From Actinomycetes bacterium (GTDB lineage: Bacteria > Actinomycetota > Thermoleophilia > Solirubrobacterales > Solirubrobacteraceae): a stretch of 8,188 nt of DNA. A model generated the notes under the pieces. The model was not told the origin of the DNA. It was given only the letters and a program-made list of their open reading frames with translations, and searched no databases. Made by a program: the position numbers and the translations under genes. Location of the stretch: the NCBI GenBank assembly GCA_023405705.1, contig JAEXXR010000152.1, positions 1 to 8,188 of the forward strand. Direction: 5' to 3'. Positions 1-7,700 of this stretch are shown here, piece by piece (position 1 is the stretch's first letter; each line of letters opens with the position of its first letter).

Positions 1-24
1 CTCAGGCGCCGCCCGCCGCCACGG

Positions 25-180
25 TCAGTACCAGCGTGCGCGCCCGCCGACGGCGCGGCCGGTCGAGCCGAGGATCCACAGGACGGCGCCGACGAGGATC
101 AGCACCAGGCCGACCGTCCACAAGATGCTGCTGCTCACCAGCAGCCCGATCAGAAGCAGGATCAGTCCGAGCACAATCAT
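25..180 (-). CDS. DUF6131-like small membrane protein
   Basis: A 51-residue, almost wholly hydrophobic protein starting MIVLGLILLLIG. It has two closely spaced membrane segments (about residues 2-18 and 21-38) and a short basic, arginine-rich tail ending RARWY. Size, the MIVLGLILLLIG start and the double-helix layout resemble the actinobacterial DUF6131 family, whose function is unknown. An in-frame ATG at 240 would add 20 basic residues but has no Shine-Dalgarno sequence. The ATG at 180 has AGGGAG seven bases upstream, so I chose it. It lies downstream of, and in the same orientation as, the truncated regulator, with a gap of about 114 bases. That gap shows no clear terminator, so read-through is possible. 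Family assignment rests on pattern memory only. Confidence 0.72.
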   Translation of the reverse strand: MIVLGLILLLIGLLVSSSILWTVGLVLILVGAVLWILGSTGRAVGGRARWY

Positions 181-187
181 TCGCCGA

Positions 188-193
188 CTCCCT
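188..193 (-). promoter_or_regulatory. Shine-Dalgarno site deciding the DUF6131-like start
   Basis: On the minus strand this reads AGGGAG, seven bases before the ATG at 180. The longer alternative start at 240 has no comparable purine-rich element, so this site fixes the short 51-residue reading. Confidence 0.6.
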
Positions 194-294
194 GTTCGTC
201 GCTCCGCGGCCACAACAGCCGCCTTCCTGATCGGAACCATGCTCGGAGCAGGCGATTCTGATGCGCGATCCGTCGCGATCGGGGCGCCGCCGAG

Positions 295-825
295 CTACGT
301 CGGGCCGACGCGCCCGGCCTCTTCCGCGGCCGACCAGCTCGCCAGCAGCGCCAGCGACTCCTCCGAGCGCGAGCCCGGCTCGGCGGTGTAGGCGACGATC
401 ATCAGGCCGGGGTCGGCGCTGATCTCCAGACGGTCGAAGCTCAGCTCCAGCTCGCCGACGGCCGGGTGGACGAAGCGCTTCACGCCCTTGGTGTGGAGCC
501 GGACGTTGTGCGCCGCCCACAGGCGGCGGAACTCCTCGCTCTGCGTCGCCAGCTCGCCGACGAGGTCCGACAGCTCGCGGTCGCGCGGATGGCGGCCGGC
601 CTCGGTGCGGAGGATCGCGACGCAGTCCTTCGCCGAGCGCGCCCAGTCCTCGTAGAAGTCGCGGGCGCGCGGGTCGAGGAAGACGAACCGCGCCCAGTTG
701 GCCGGCTGCTGGCGGGCTTCCGCGAACAGCGCCGGGTAGAGCGCGCGGCCGAGGCGGTTGGCGCCGAGCGCGTCCAGCCGGCCGTTCTCGGCGAAGGCGG
801 GCGCGCCGGTCATCGCGTCGAGCAT
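295..825 (-). CDS. MmyB-type regulator, truncated: ligand-binding domain only
   Basis: The 176-residue product is nearly all MmyB-like ligand-binding domain (MLTR_LBD) of XRE-family regulators. Landmarks are MLDAMTGAPAFAENGRLDAL at the start, FVFLDPRARDFYEDWARSAK near residues 48-67, the DLVGELATQSEEFRRLWAAHNVR segment, then KRFVHPAVGELELSF and MIVAYTAEPGSRSEESLALL near the end. Full-length relatives are about 270-290 residues, with an N-terminal helix-turn-helix of roughly 80-100 residues. That part is absent here. In-frame codons just upstream of the ATG (826-843) still read RPSVQR, which is normal family sequence. Beyond 843 the frame turns into unrelated sequence that overlaps the start of the exporter on the other strand. 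The reading frame is otherwise intact, but without an HTH it cannot bind its operator in the usual way, so it is probably a pseudogene or a domain-only fragment. I see no Shine-Dalgarno site for the ATG at 825. Confidence 0.88.
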   Translation of the reverse strand: MLDAMTGAPAFAENGRLDALGANRLGRALYPALFAEARQQPANWARFVFLDPRARDFYEDWARSAKDCVAILRTEAGRHPRDRELSDLVGELATQSEEFRRLWAAHNVRLHTKGVKRFVHPAVGELELSFDRLEISADPGLMIVAYTAEPGSRSEESLALLASWSAAEEAGRVGPT

Positions 826-852
826 CCGCTGGACGCTCGGGCGGTGATCGGC

Positions 853-1631
853 ATGAGCACGACGGCAACGCTCCTCGACACCGCCACAGCGGGCGCTGCG
901 GTCGGCACCTCCCCAGGCGCCCGTGCCTCCGACGGAACGCTCGACCGGCCCGCCTCCCCTCGGTCGTCTGGGTGCTCGCGCTCGGCACCTTCCCGATGGG
1001 CACGACCGAGTTCGTCGTCGCCGGCCTGCTGTCGGAGATCGCGAGCGACCTGCGCGTGCGCGTCGCGCAGGCGGGCCGCTCGGGCCGGCTGTGGCTTGCG
1101 CTGGCGGCGTGCACGACGACGACTGGCGGCGTGCTGGCGATGTTCTCGTACGTCTCGCCGCTGCTGACCGACCGCGCGGATCTGGCCGCGAGCCTGCTGC
1201 CGCTGGCGCTCGTCGGCTTCGGCGCCGGCGCGTTCGCCGGGTTCCTCGTCGGCGGCCGGCTCGGCGACGTGCGCCCGCACACGACGACGATCGCGGCGCC
1301 GGCGGCGACGACGGTCCTGCTGCTGGCGCTGTGCCTGCTCGCCGACCTGCCGGCAGCGGCAGTGGCGCTCGTCGCGCTGCTCGGCTTCTTCGGGCTGGGC
1401 GCCAACCCGGTCCTGATCTCGCTGGCGGTCCGCTACGCGGGACGGGCGCCGACGCTCGGCTCGGCGCTGACCGTCTCGGCGTTCAACGCCGGCACCGCGG
1501 CCGGTTCGTGGGTCGCCGGCCGCTCGCTGGGGTCGAGCCTCGGCGCGACCGGCCCGGCCGTCGTCGGGACCGTGATCGCCGCCCTGACCCTGATCCCCGT
1601 GCTCCTCCTCGCCGCCAGGCGGGAAAGCTGA
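853..1631 (+). pseudogene. MFS drug-efflux-type transporter, frameshifted and internally deleted
   Basis: The remnant belongs to the 12-helix DHA1-type exporters (Cmx/AraJ-like). A plausible original start is ATG at 853 (MSTTATLLDTATAG), but this frame loses family resemblance at about 945-960. There the adjacent frame takes over with LPSVVWVLALGTFPMGTTEF, helix 1. That second frame is open upstream but has no ATG, GTG or TTG between 843 and 972, so an indel is the simplest reading. After LRVRVAQAG (up to about 1076), which normally leads into helix 2, the sequence jumps to RSGRLWLALAACTTTTGG, which normally opens the C-terminal half. About five helices and the central loop are missing. The remainder (about six helices, ending VLLLAARRES) is well preserved. 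The first possible start in the main frame is GTG at 972, giving 219 residues. It lies 24 bases upstream of the dehydrogenase, so the two probably formed an operon. Confidence 0.85.
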
Positions 1632-1655
1632 CAACCGAAACGACTGGAGCTCTTC

Positions 1656-2693
1656 ATGCGCGCCACGAACATGTACGGAGCGGGCGACGTCCGCATCGAG
1701 ACGGTCCCCGACTCCGTGATCAAGCACCCGACCGACGCCCTCGTCCGCATCACGGCCTCGTGCATCTGCGGCAGCGACCTGTGGCCCTACGCCTCGCGCT
1801 CGGCCGACGACGCCCCGGCCCGCATGGGCCACGAGTTCATCGGCGTCGTCGATGAGGTCGGTGCGGAGGTGACGACGGTCGGCAAGGGCGACCTCGTCGT
1901 CAGCCCGTTCGCGATATCCGACGGCAGCTGCGCCTTCTGCGAGGAGGGCCTGCAGACCTCCTGCGCCCACGGCGCGTTCTGGGACGGCATCCCCGACGAG
2001 GGCGCCCAGGCCGAGGCGATCCGCGTCCCGTTCGCCGACGGCACGCTCGTGAAGCTGCCGGTCGCGCCGGACTCGGCGCTGATGCCGTCGCTGCTGACGC
2101 TCTCCGACGTCTTCGGAACCGGATACCACGCGGCGGTGGCGGGCGGCGTCGACGAGCGCACGAGCGTGACGGTGATCGGCGACGGCGCCGTCGGCCTGCT
2201 GGCGGTGCTGTCGGCGAAGCGCCTCGGCGCCGAGCAGATCGTCCTGATGGGCCGCCACGCCGACCGCGCCGCGCTCGGCCGCGAGTACGGCGCGACGGAC
2301 GTGGTGGCGGAGCGCGGCGAGGAGGGCGTCGCCAAGGTGCGCGAGCTGACCGGCGGCGACGGCACCCACGTCGTGCTGGAGGCGGTCGGCAACATGCCGG
2401 CGTACGAGCAGGCGATCGGCGTCGTGCGGCCCGGCGGCGTGATCAGCCGCGTCGGCGTCCCGCAGTACGAGGAGGCGCCGATCGGCTTCGCCAGCCTCTT
2501 CCGCCACAACATCCGGCTCGCCGGCGGCCCCGCGCCCGTCCGCGCCTACATCGAGCAGCTGATGCCCGACATCCTCGACGGCGCCATCGACCCCGGCAAG
2601 GTCTTCGACACCACCACCGACCTCGCCGGCATCCCCGACGGCTACCGCGCCATGGCCGCCCGCGAGTCGATCAAGGTGCTGGTGAAGCCGTGA
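1656..2693 (+). CDS. Zn-dependent alcohol dehydrogenase (MDR superfamily)
   Basis: A full-length 345-residue medium-chain dehydrogenase/reductase, predicted to oxidise an alcohol or reduce an aldehyde/ketone with NAD(P) in the cytoplasm. Catalytic zinc ligands are visible as C38 (CICGSDLW) with H59-E60 (MGHEFIG). The structural-zinc loop reads DGSCAFCEEGLQTSC. It keeps C92, C95 and C103 but has D89 where the first cysteine usually sits, a variant I recall from related actinobacterial enzymes. The nucleotide-binding motif GDGAVG is at 175-180, and the C-terminus SIKVLVKP is complete. The start is supported by GGAG at 1646-1649, six bases before the ATG. It follows the exporter remnant by 24 bases and was probably co-transcribed with it under the MmyB-type regulator. 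It is the only gene of that set without lesions, which suggests retained function. The substrate cannot be told. Arg codons are all CGC or CGG (20 of 20). Confidence 0.96.
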   Translation: MRATNMYGAGDVRIETVPDSVIKHPTDALVRITASCICGSDLWPYASRSADDAPARMGHEFIGVVDEVGAEVTTVGKGDLVVSPFAISDGSCAFCEEGLQTSCAHGAFWDGIPDEGAQAEAIRVPFADGTLVKLPVAPDSALMPSLLTLSDVFGTGYHAAVAGGVDERTSVTVIGDGAVGLLAVLSAKRLGAEQIVLMGRHADRAALGREYGATDVVAERGEEGVAKVRELTGGDGTHVVLEAVGNMPAYEQAIGVVRPGGVISRVGVPQYEEAPIGFASLFRHNIRLAGGPAPVRAYIEQLMPDILDGAIDPGKVFDTTTDLAGIPDGYRAMAARESIKVLVKP

Positions 2694-2712
2694 GCTGAGG
2701 CCGCAACCGAAC

Positions 2713-2745
2713 TTCACGGCGAATTCACGGCGGATTCACACCAGG
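2713..2745 (+). promoter_or_regulatory. Three 11-bp direct repeats, PHO-box/OmpR-type operator candidate
   Basis: Units TTCACGGCGAA (2713-2723), TTCACGGCGGA (2724-2734) and TTCACACCAGG (2735-2745) follow head to tail with exact 11-base spacing. The first two differ at one position; the third keeps the TTCAC core. Response regulators of the OmpR/PhoB family bind tandem 11-bp repeats, and Streptomyces PHO boxes use a GTTCAC-type core in 11-base units, so the arrangement fits. It lies 20 bases after the dehydrogenase stop and about 180 bases before the LTD gene, on whose promoter it would act. No convincing -10 element could be placed with normal spacing. Binding and the identity of the regulator are inference. 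Confidence 0.5.
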
Positions 2746-2914
2746 CTCTGGCGCGCTGCGATTACCTACACCGAGCCGGCGGCCTTCCATTCGAAGTCCG
2801 GGCGACCAGACGACGGGGCGAGTGCCGACGGGCGAGCAAGGGTCGTGTCGTGCCGCGGGGCTGAGTTGCGGGCCATCGCGACGCGGACCTCAACCATCAG
2901 CATCATCAATCGTT

Positions 2915-2920
2915 AGGGGA
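2915..2920 (+). promoter_or_regulatory. Ribosome binding site of the LTD gene
   Basis: AGGGGA precedes two consecutive ATG codons at 2925 and 2928. Spacing is four bases to the first and seven to the second, so initiation may occur at 2928. The choice changes the protein by one methionine before the signal peptide. Confidence 0.65.
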
Positions 2921-2924
2921 ACGC

Positions 2925-4712
2925 ATGATGAAGTTCGAGTCGCGGCTCCGCGCTGCGCGGATCCGCCGTGCCGCGGCCGCCACCGCGGCTGCCGCCTGCA
3001 CCGTCCTCGCCTTCGGGGTCGCGCCGGCCTCGGCGGTGACGACCGATCTGACCGACGTCGAGATCAATGAGGTCGAGTCCAACGGCGACGCCGTCAACGG
3101 CGACTGGATCGAGCTGTACAACACGGGCGACGTCGTCGGCGACGAGGTCGACCTCTCCGGCGTGATCCTGTCCGACAGCGACAACAGCCACCGGTACCTC
3201 ATTCCCGCCGGCACCTCCATCGACGTCGGCGAGTGGAGAGCCTTCCGCGTCGACGACCCGCTCGTCTCCGGCAACTTCGGTCTCGGCGCCGCCGACTCGG
3301 CGCGTCTGTTCCCGGCCGGCACGGTCAACCTCGGGGCGGTCTCGCCGACCGACTCCTACACGTGGACGGCGCACGCCGCGACCACCTACGGCGCCAACCC
3401 GGACGGCGGCAGCACCTTCGCGGCCACCGCGGCCGGCACGTTCGGCGACGCCAACGACTTCGGCCTCCCGCCGATCGGTGACATCGCCGGCGTCAAGATC
3501 AACGAGGTCGAGTCCAACGGCGACGCCGTCAACGGCGACTGGGTCGAGCTCTACAACACCACCGGCTCGGCGATCGACGTCGACGGCGCGATCGTCACCG
3601 ACAGCGACCCGGCGCACCAGTTCGTCGTGCCGGGGGCGACGCCGGTCCTCCCCGCGGGCGGGTACGTCGCCTTCCGCGTCGACGACCCGGCGGTCGCGGG
3701 CAGCTTCGGCCTCGGCTCCGCCGACGCGGTGAAGCTCTACGCCCCCAACGACGTCACGCTCAGCAGCGTCGTAGACCAGTTCTCGTGGTCCTCCCACGCG
3801 ACGGTCACCTGGGGCCGCGACGTCGCCGGGGCCGGCAGATGGGCCCAGACGGCGACCAGCACGTTCGGCGCGGTCAACCAGTTCGGCGGCGTCTCGGCGC
3901 CCGACCTGACCGGCGTGGTCATCAACGAGGTCGAGAGCCACGGCGACGACAGAAACGGCGACTGGATCGAGCTGAAGAACACCACCGGGGCCAGAGTGAG
4001 CCTGGACGACGCGATCCTGTCCGACGGCGACAACGGCCACGTCTTCCGGATCCCGTCCGCCACGCCCGACCTCGCCGCGGGCGCGGTCGCGGCCTTCCGG
4101 GTCGACGACCCCGCGCTCGGCGACGGGCAGTTCGGCCTCGGCGACGACGACGAGGCGCGCCTCTTCAGAGCCGACGCCGTCGACCTCGCGACGGCGACGG
4201 CCGTCTCCGACGAGTCGTGGAGAACGCACGCGCTGCAGACGTACGGCCTCGACGGCAGCGGCGTCTTCAGAGCGACCAGCAAGAGCACCTTCGCGGCGGC
4301 GAACGACTTCGCCTCGACGGTGACGCCGGACATCTCCTACGTCGTGCTCAACGAGGTCGTCACGACCGGTGACGCCGTCAACGGCGACTGGGTCGAGCTG
4401 CTCAACACCTCGGGCTCCACCATCGACATCGGCGGCGCGATCCTCGCCGACAGAAGAAACACCTACACGATCCCGGCCAACACGCTGCTCGCGGCCGGCA
4501 GAACGTTCGTGCTGAGAACCCAGGCGACGGCCGGATTCGGCCTGGACGGCAACGACGTCATACGCCTCTTCCGCGACGGCGCCACGGTCGGAACCTCCAT
4601 CCCGGTCGACCACTTCGAGTGGAGCGAGCACGCGGCCGGCTCCTACGCCCGCCAGGCGAGCGGTCTCGGCGACTGGGCCGTCGACGCCACCCCGTCGTAC
4701 AACGCCCCCTGA
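2925..4712 (+). CDS. Secreted protein of four tandem lamin-tail (LTD) domains
   Basis: A 595-residue exported protein. Residues 1-37 form a Sec signal peptide: a basic start rich in Arg, an alanine-rich core, and likely cleavage after ASA at 37. The rest is four LTD repeats of about 142 residues beginning near residues 45, 190, 331 and 473. Each opens with a variant of INEVESNGD followed by NGDWIELYN. Units 1-3 carry AFRVDDP and FGLG.(A)D..(R/K)L(F/Y); units 1-3 end with a Trp/His-containing stretch and a (S)TF(G/A).(A/V)N(D/Q)F turn. Unit 4 lacks FRVDDP and ends DWAVDATPSYNAP. LTD is an Ig-fold domain found in lamins and in bacterial secreted nucleases and phosphatases, but no catalytic domain, membrane anchor or LPXTG-type sorting signal is present. 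Binding or structural work outside the cell is inferred. AGA encodes 11 of 27 arginines, nine of them in the second half. The next gene follows in the same direction after a hairpin. Confidence 0.93.
   Translation: MMKFESRLRAARIRRAAAATAAAACTVLAFGVAPASAVTTDLTDVEINEVESNGDAVNGDWIELYNTGDVVGDEVDLSGVILSDSDNSHRYLIPAGTSIDVGEWRAFRVDDPLVSGNFGLGAADSARLFPAGTVNLGAVSPTDSYTWTAHAATTYGANPDGGSTFAATAAGTFGDANDFGLPPIGDIAGVKINEVESNGDAVNGDWVELYNTTGSAIDVDGAIVTDSDPAHQFVVPGATPVLPAGGYVAFRVDDPAVAGSFGLGSADAVKLYAPNDVTLSSVVDQFSWSSHATVTWGRDVAGAGRWAQTATSTFGAVNQFGGVSAPDLTGVVINEVESHGDDRNGDWIELKNTTGARVSLDDAILSDGDNGHVFRIPSATPDLAAGAVAAFRVDDPALGDGQFGLGDDDEARLFRADAVDLATATAVSDESWRTHALQTYGLDGSGVFRATSKSTFAAANDFASTVTPDISYVVLNEVVTTGDAVNGDWVELLNTSGSTIDIGGAILADRRNTYTIPANTLLAAGRTFVLRTQATAGFGLDGNDVIRLFRDGATVGTSIPVDHFEWSEHAAGSYARQASGLGDWAVDATPSYNAP
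3057..4709 (+). repeat. Four coding repeats of LTD units
   Basis: Units span about 3057-3491, 3492-3914, 3915-4340 and 4341-4709 (435, 423, 426 and about 369 bases). Units 1 and 2 share a 62-base stretch (3063-3124 and 3498-3559) with only three mismatches by eye, far closer than the rest of the units. Part of it recurs in unit 4 from about 4371. This points to recent duplication or gene conversion within the gene. Confidence 0.85.
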
Positions 4713-4726
4713 CGCGAGCGCCCTCC

Positions 4727-4753
4727 GCCGCCGGGGCTTCGCGCCCCGGCGGC
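4727..4753 (+). terminator. GC-rich hairpin, likely terminator or attenuator
   Basis: A perfect 11-bp inverted repeat, GCCGCCGGGGC (4727-4737) and GCCCCGGCGGC (4743-4753), encloses the loop TTCGC. It begins 14 bases after the LTD stop codon. There is no T-run afterwards, as is common for hairpin terminators in high-GC Actinomycetota. It sits only 37 bases before the next ATG, with no obvious separate promoter between. It may therefore allow partial read-through and set the ratio of the two surface proteins. Confidence 0.62.
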
Positions 4754-4790
4754 TTCGGCCTGCTCCCTCCCCCAAATCACCAGGAGTCAG

Positions 4791-7700
4791 ATGTCCCCTC
4801 GATCCTCGTCGCGGCCGGGACGCCGCGCGGCTCTCGCCGCGCTCGTCGCGGCGTTCACGCTGACCGGCGGGTCGGCGCTCGCGCCGGCCCAGCTCCCGCT
4901 CGCACCGGTGCTCGCCCATGCCGCCGACACCGACGTCGTCACCATCCCGGACGCCAACCTGAAGGCCCGGCTCAATTCGAGAATCGGCTCGGGCCGTGCG
5001 GCCGCCCAGGACATCACCGTCGCCGAGGCCGCGAGCCTCACGGGCACGTACTCGCTCACCGGGCCGTTCGCCGACCTCACCGGCCTGGAGGCGTTCACGA
5101 ACGTCAGAGGTCTCACGATCGCGGGGATCTCAGCGGCGCAGGCCAGCAGCTTCACGACCCTCGCGCCGTTGGCAGGGCTGACGAACCTCACGGCGCTGAA
5201 CCTGCAGAGCGGCAGAGCGCGCAGCGTGAGACCGCTGGCCGGGCTGACGAACCTGACGACGCTCACCGTGCGGGGACACGGCGTCACCGATCCGGCGCCG
5301 CTGGCCACGCTGACCAACCTCACGTCGCTGACGCTGACCGACAACGCGATCGGCGACGCCAGCCGGCTGCCGCAGCTGCCGAACCTGACGACGCTGATCC
5401 TGACCAGAAACCGGATCGTCAACCCGGCGCCGCTCGTCGGCAAGCTCGACCCCGCGAAGATCAAGACGCTCGGCCTCGGGGCCAACCGGATCGCGGACGT
5501 CTCCGCCCTCGCGGTCCTGGGCACCAGCAGACTCGTCGACTGGACCAACTCCGGTGAAGGGCTGATCCTCTCGAACAACCGGATCACCGACTTCACGCCC
5601 CTCGACGGCTGGAGCCGACCGCCGTCCTGGGAGCAGACGACCTCCCAGCAGCTCTACGTGGGGGCGTACGAGCCCGGCGGCGTCGTCCTCCCGGCGCTGA
5701 GACAGAGCGCCGCGCTCACCGATCCGCTGACGGTCGACCCGAGCTCCGCGGGCAGCTACGACGCCGTCACGGGCCGGCTCACGCTGACCGACGAGAGCGC
5801 CGCGAGCGTCGAGCTGAAGTCGCTGGTTCCGGGCAACACGGCGCCGCAGTCGCGCTGGACCGTGAACTTCTCCGAGCCTCCGGTCGATCCCGTCGACGGG
5901 ACCCCGCCGACGGTGACCGGGACGCCCGAGGTCTGGTCGACGCTCACGGTGACCGATCCCGGCTCGGTGGGCGCCGAGCCCGGCGAGCCGGCCTGCGCGC
6001 CGGCGAGCCTGCAGTACCAGTGGCTGCGCGACGGCGTCGAGATCGTCGCCAACCCGCACGTCGCCGCCGACCTCGACAACCCGTACTGGTTCCCGGGCGG
6101 GAACCTGCCGAACGAGCCGGCCTACACGGTCTGGCCGCAGGACCTCGGGCGCAGGCTCTCGGTGCGGGTGACGTGCGCGACCACCAACGGGCAGGGGACG
6201 TCGGCGCCGACGCCGGTCGTCACCAACGGCGAGGCGGAGAAGCCGGTGATCGGGACGCGCGACGGCGGCCAGCTCCGGGCCGGCCCGTCGTCGACCGCGT
6301 CGTCGCTCTACGCGGGACGGTCGGGGGTCGCGCTCGACCCGGACGGCACGAGGCTGCCGTTCCACGTCGCGCAGCTCGGTGCCGACGGCAGGCTGATCGA
6401 CCCGTCGCTGCTGAGACTGAGCGTCGCCGCGGAGAACGCCAGCGATCCGCGCGATCCGGCGACGGTGCTCGGCCCCGACGACGTCGAGCTGGGCGGCAGC
6501 GGCTCCGACCGCTCGGTCGTGCTGCGGCCGAAGAAGGAGACCGGGGAGGCGAGCGGCGTCGGCACCGCGCCGCCGCTGCGCGTCACCGTCACGGTCACCG
6601 GTCCGTCGGGCAAGAGCGAGCAGGTGTCGTTCCTGTACGAGGTCTCGCGCGCGACGACGCCGACCAGCCGCGTGCTGGTGGCGACGTCGGACGCCTCGAC
6701 CGCGATCGCGGTCGGCGACGGGCACCTGCTGATCGCCGACGACGAGCGCGCGCCGATCCGGCTCTACGACGCGCGCGTCTCGGGTCGCGAGCTGGCGACC
6801 TTCAGCCCCGGTCCGACCGACGGCGAGGTCGACTTCGAGGCCGCGGCGCGCACGGGCGACGCGATCTTCTGGCTCGGCTCGCACGGCAACAGAAAGGACG
6901 GCGGCGGCCAGGCGAGCCGTCACCGCGTCTACCGGACGAGACTGACCGGCAGCGGCGCCGGCGCCAGGCTGGAGGCGGTCGGCACGCCGTACAGGAACCT
7001 GCGCAGCGATCTGGCCGAGTGGGACCGCACCGAGCACGACGGCGAGCTGGGGCTCTCGACGGCCGGCGGGGGCAAGATCCCGCCGGACCGGCTCGACGGC
7101 TTCAACATCGAGGGCGCCGAGTTCTCGCCCGACGACAGCGCGCTCTACCTCGGCTTCCGCTCGCCGGTCGTGCCGCCGCAGTCCGGCGGCAGAGCGCTGA
7201 TCGTGCCGCTGGAGAACGTCGAGGAGCTGACCGCGGGCAGCGCGACCGTCGCCGAGTTCGGCGACCCGATCCTGCTCGACCTCGACGGCCACAGCATCCG
7301 CGAGATCCGCAAGAACGCGTCGGACGAGTACCTGATCCTCTCCGCCACGGCGGGACCGCCGACCGGCGAGAGCGAGCAGGCGCTGTGGGCGTGGGACGGC
7401 GACCCCGCAGTCGCCCCGGTGCGGCTCGCGACCCGGGTCGAGCACGACCTCGAGCCCCATCACGCCGACAACGCCGGCGCCTGGGAGGGCATCGGCGAGG
7501 TCCCGGCGCGGCTGGCGCCGGGCCAGCAGGTGCGGCTGCTGATGGACCAGGGCTACGTCGAGCTCTACGGCGACCGCAGCGAGAACAAGGACGAGGGCAA
7601 CGACTGGAAGCGCAAGTCGCGGACCGACCTGGTCGAGCTGAGCGGCGCGGTGGGAACGCTCGCCACGTCGAGCGAGGCGTCGATCGCCTTCCCCGCGCAG

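Noticed and set aside
800..1100. Insertion sequence or transposon scar at the regulator/exporter junction
   Set aside because: No terminal inverted repeats, target duplications or transposase fragments are visible. A plain deletion is enough.
810..2717. A 635-residue minus-strand open frame opposite the exporter and dehydrogenase
   Set aside because: Composition is Arg/Ala/Asp-rich with no domain-like motifs. It lies antisense to a clearly conserved Zn-dehydrogenase and is an artefact of high GC.
2746..2914. A riboswitch in the long leader of the LTD gene (c-di-AMP or c-di-GMP type considered)
   Set aside because: Short GC-rich complementary segments occur, but none of the conserved core sequences of those riboswitches could be matched.
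4791..4890. Twin-arginine (Tat) export signal in the LRR/collagen protein
   Set aside because: An RR pair occurs at residues 11-12, but the surrounding S/T-R-R-x-F-L-K pattern is absent. A Sec signal is the simpler reading.
2913..4919. A 668-residue minus-strand open frame antisense to the LTD gene
   Set aside because: Its repetitive Asp/Val/Arg text is just the reverse strand of the LTD repeats. It has no recognisable motifs or ribosome site.
5160..5510. Regular repeats that could suggest a CRISPR or other DNA repeat array
   Set aside because: The 66-base periodicity is the 22-residue leucine-rich repeat of an open coding frame. DNA identity between units is limited to the TNLT core.
5130..7463. 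A 777-residue minus-strand open frame antisense to the LRR/DUF3616 gene
   Set aside because: The plus-strand frame carries several recognisable domains across the same region; the antisense frame carries none.
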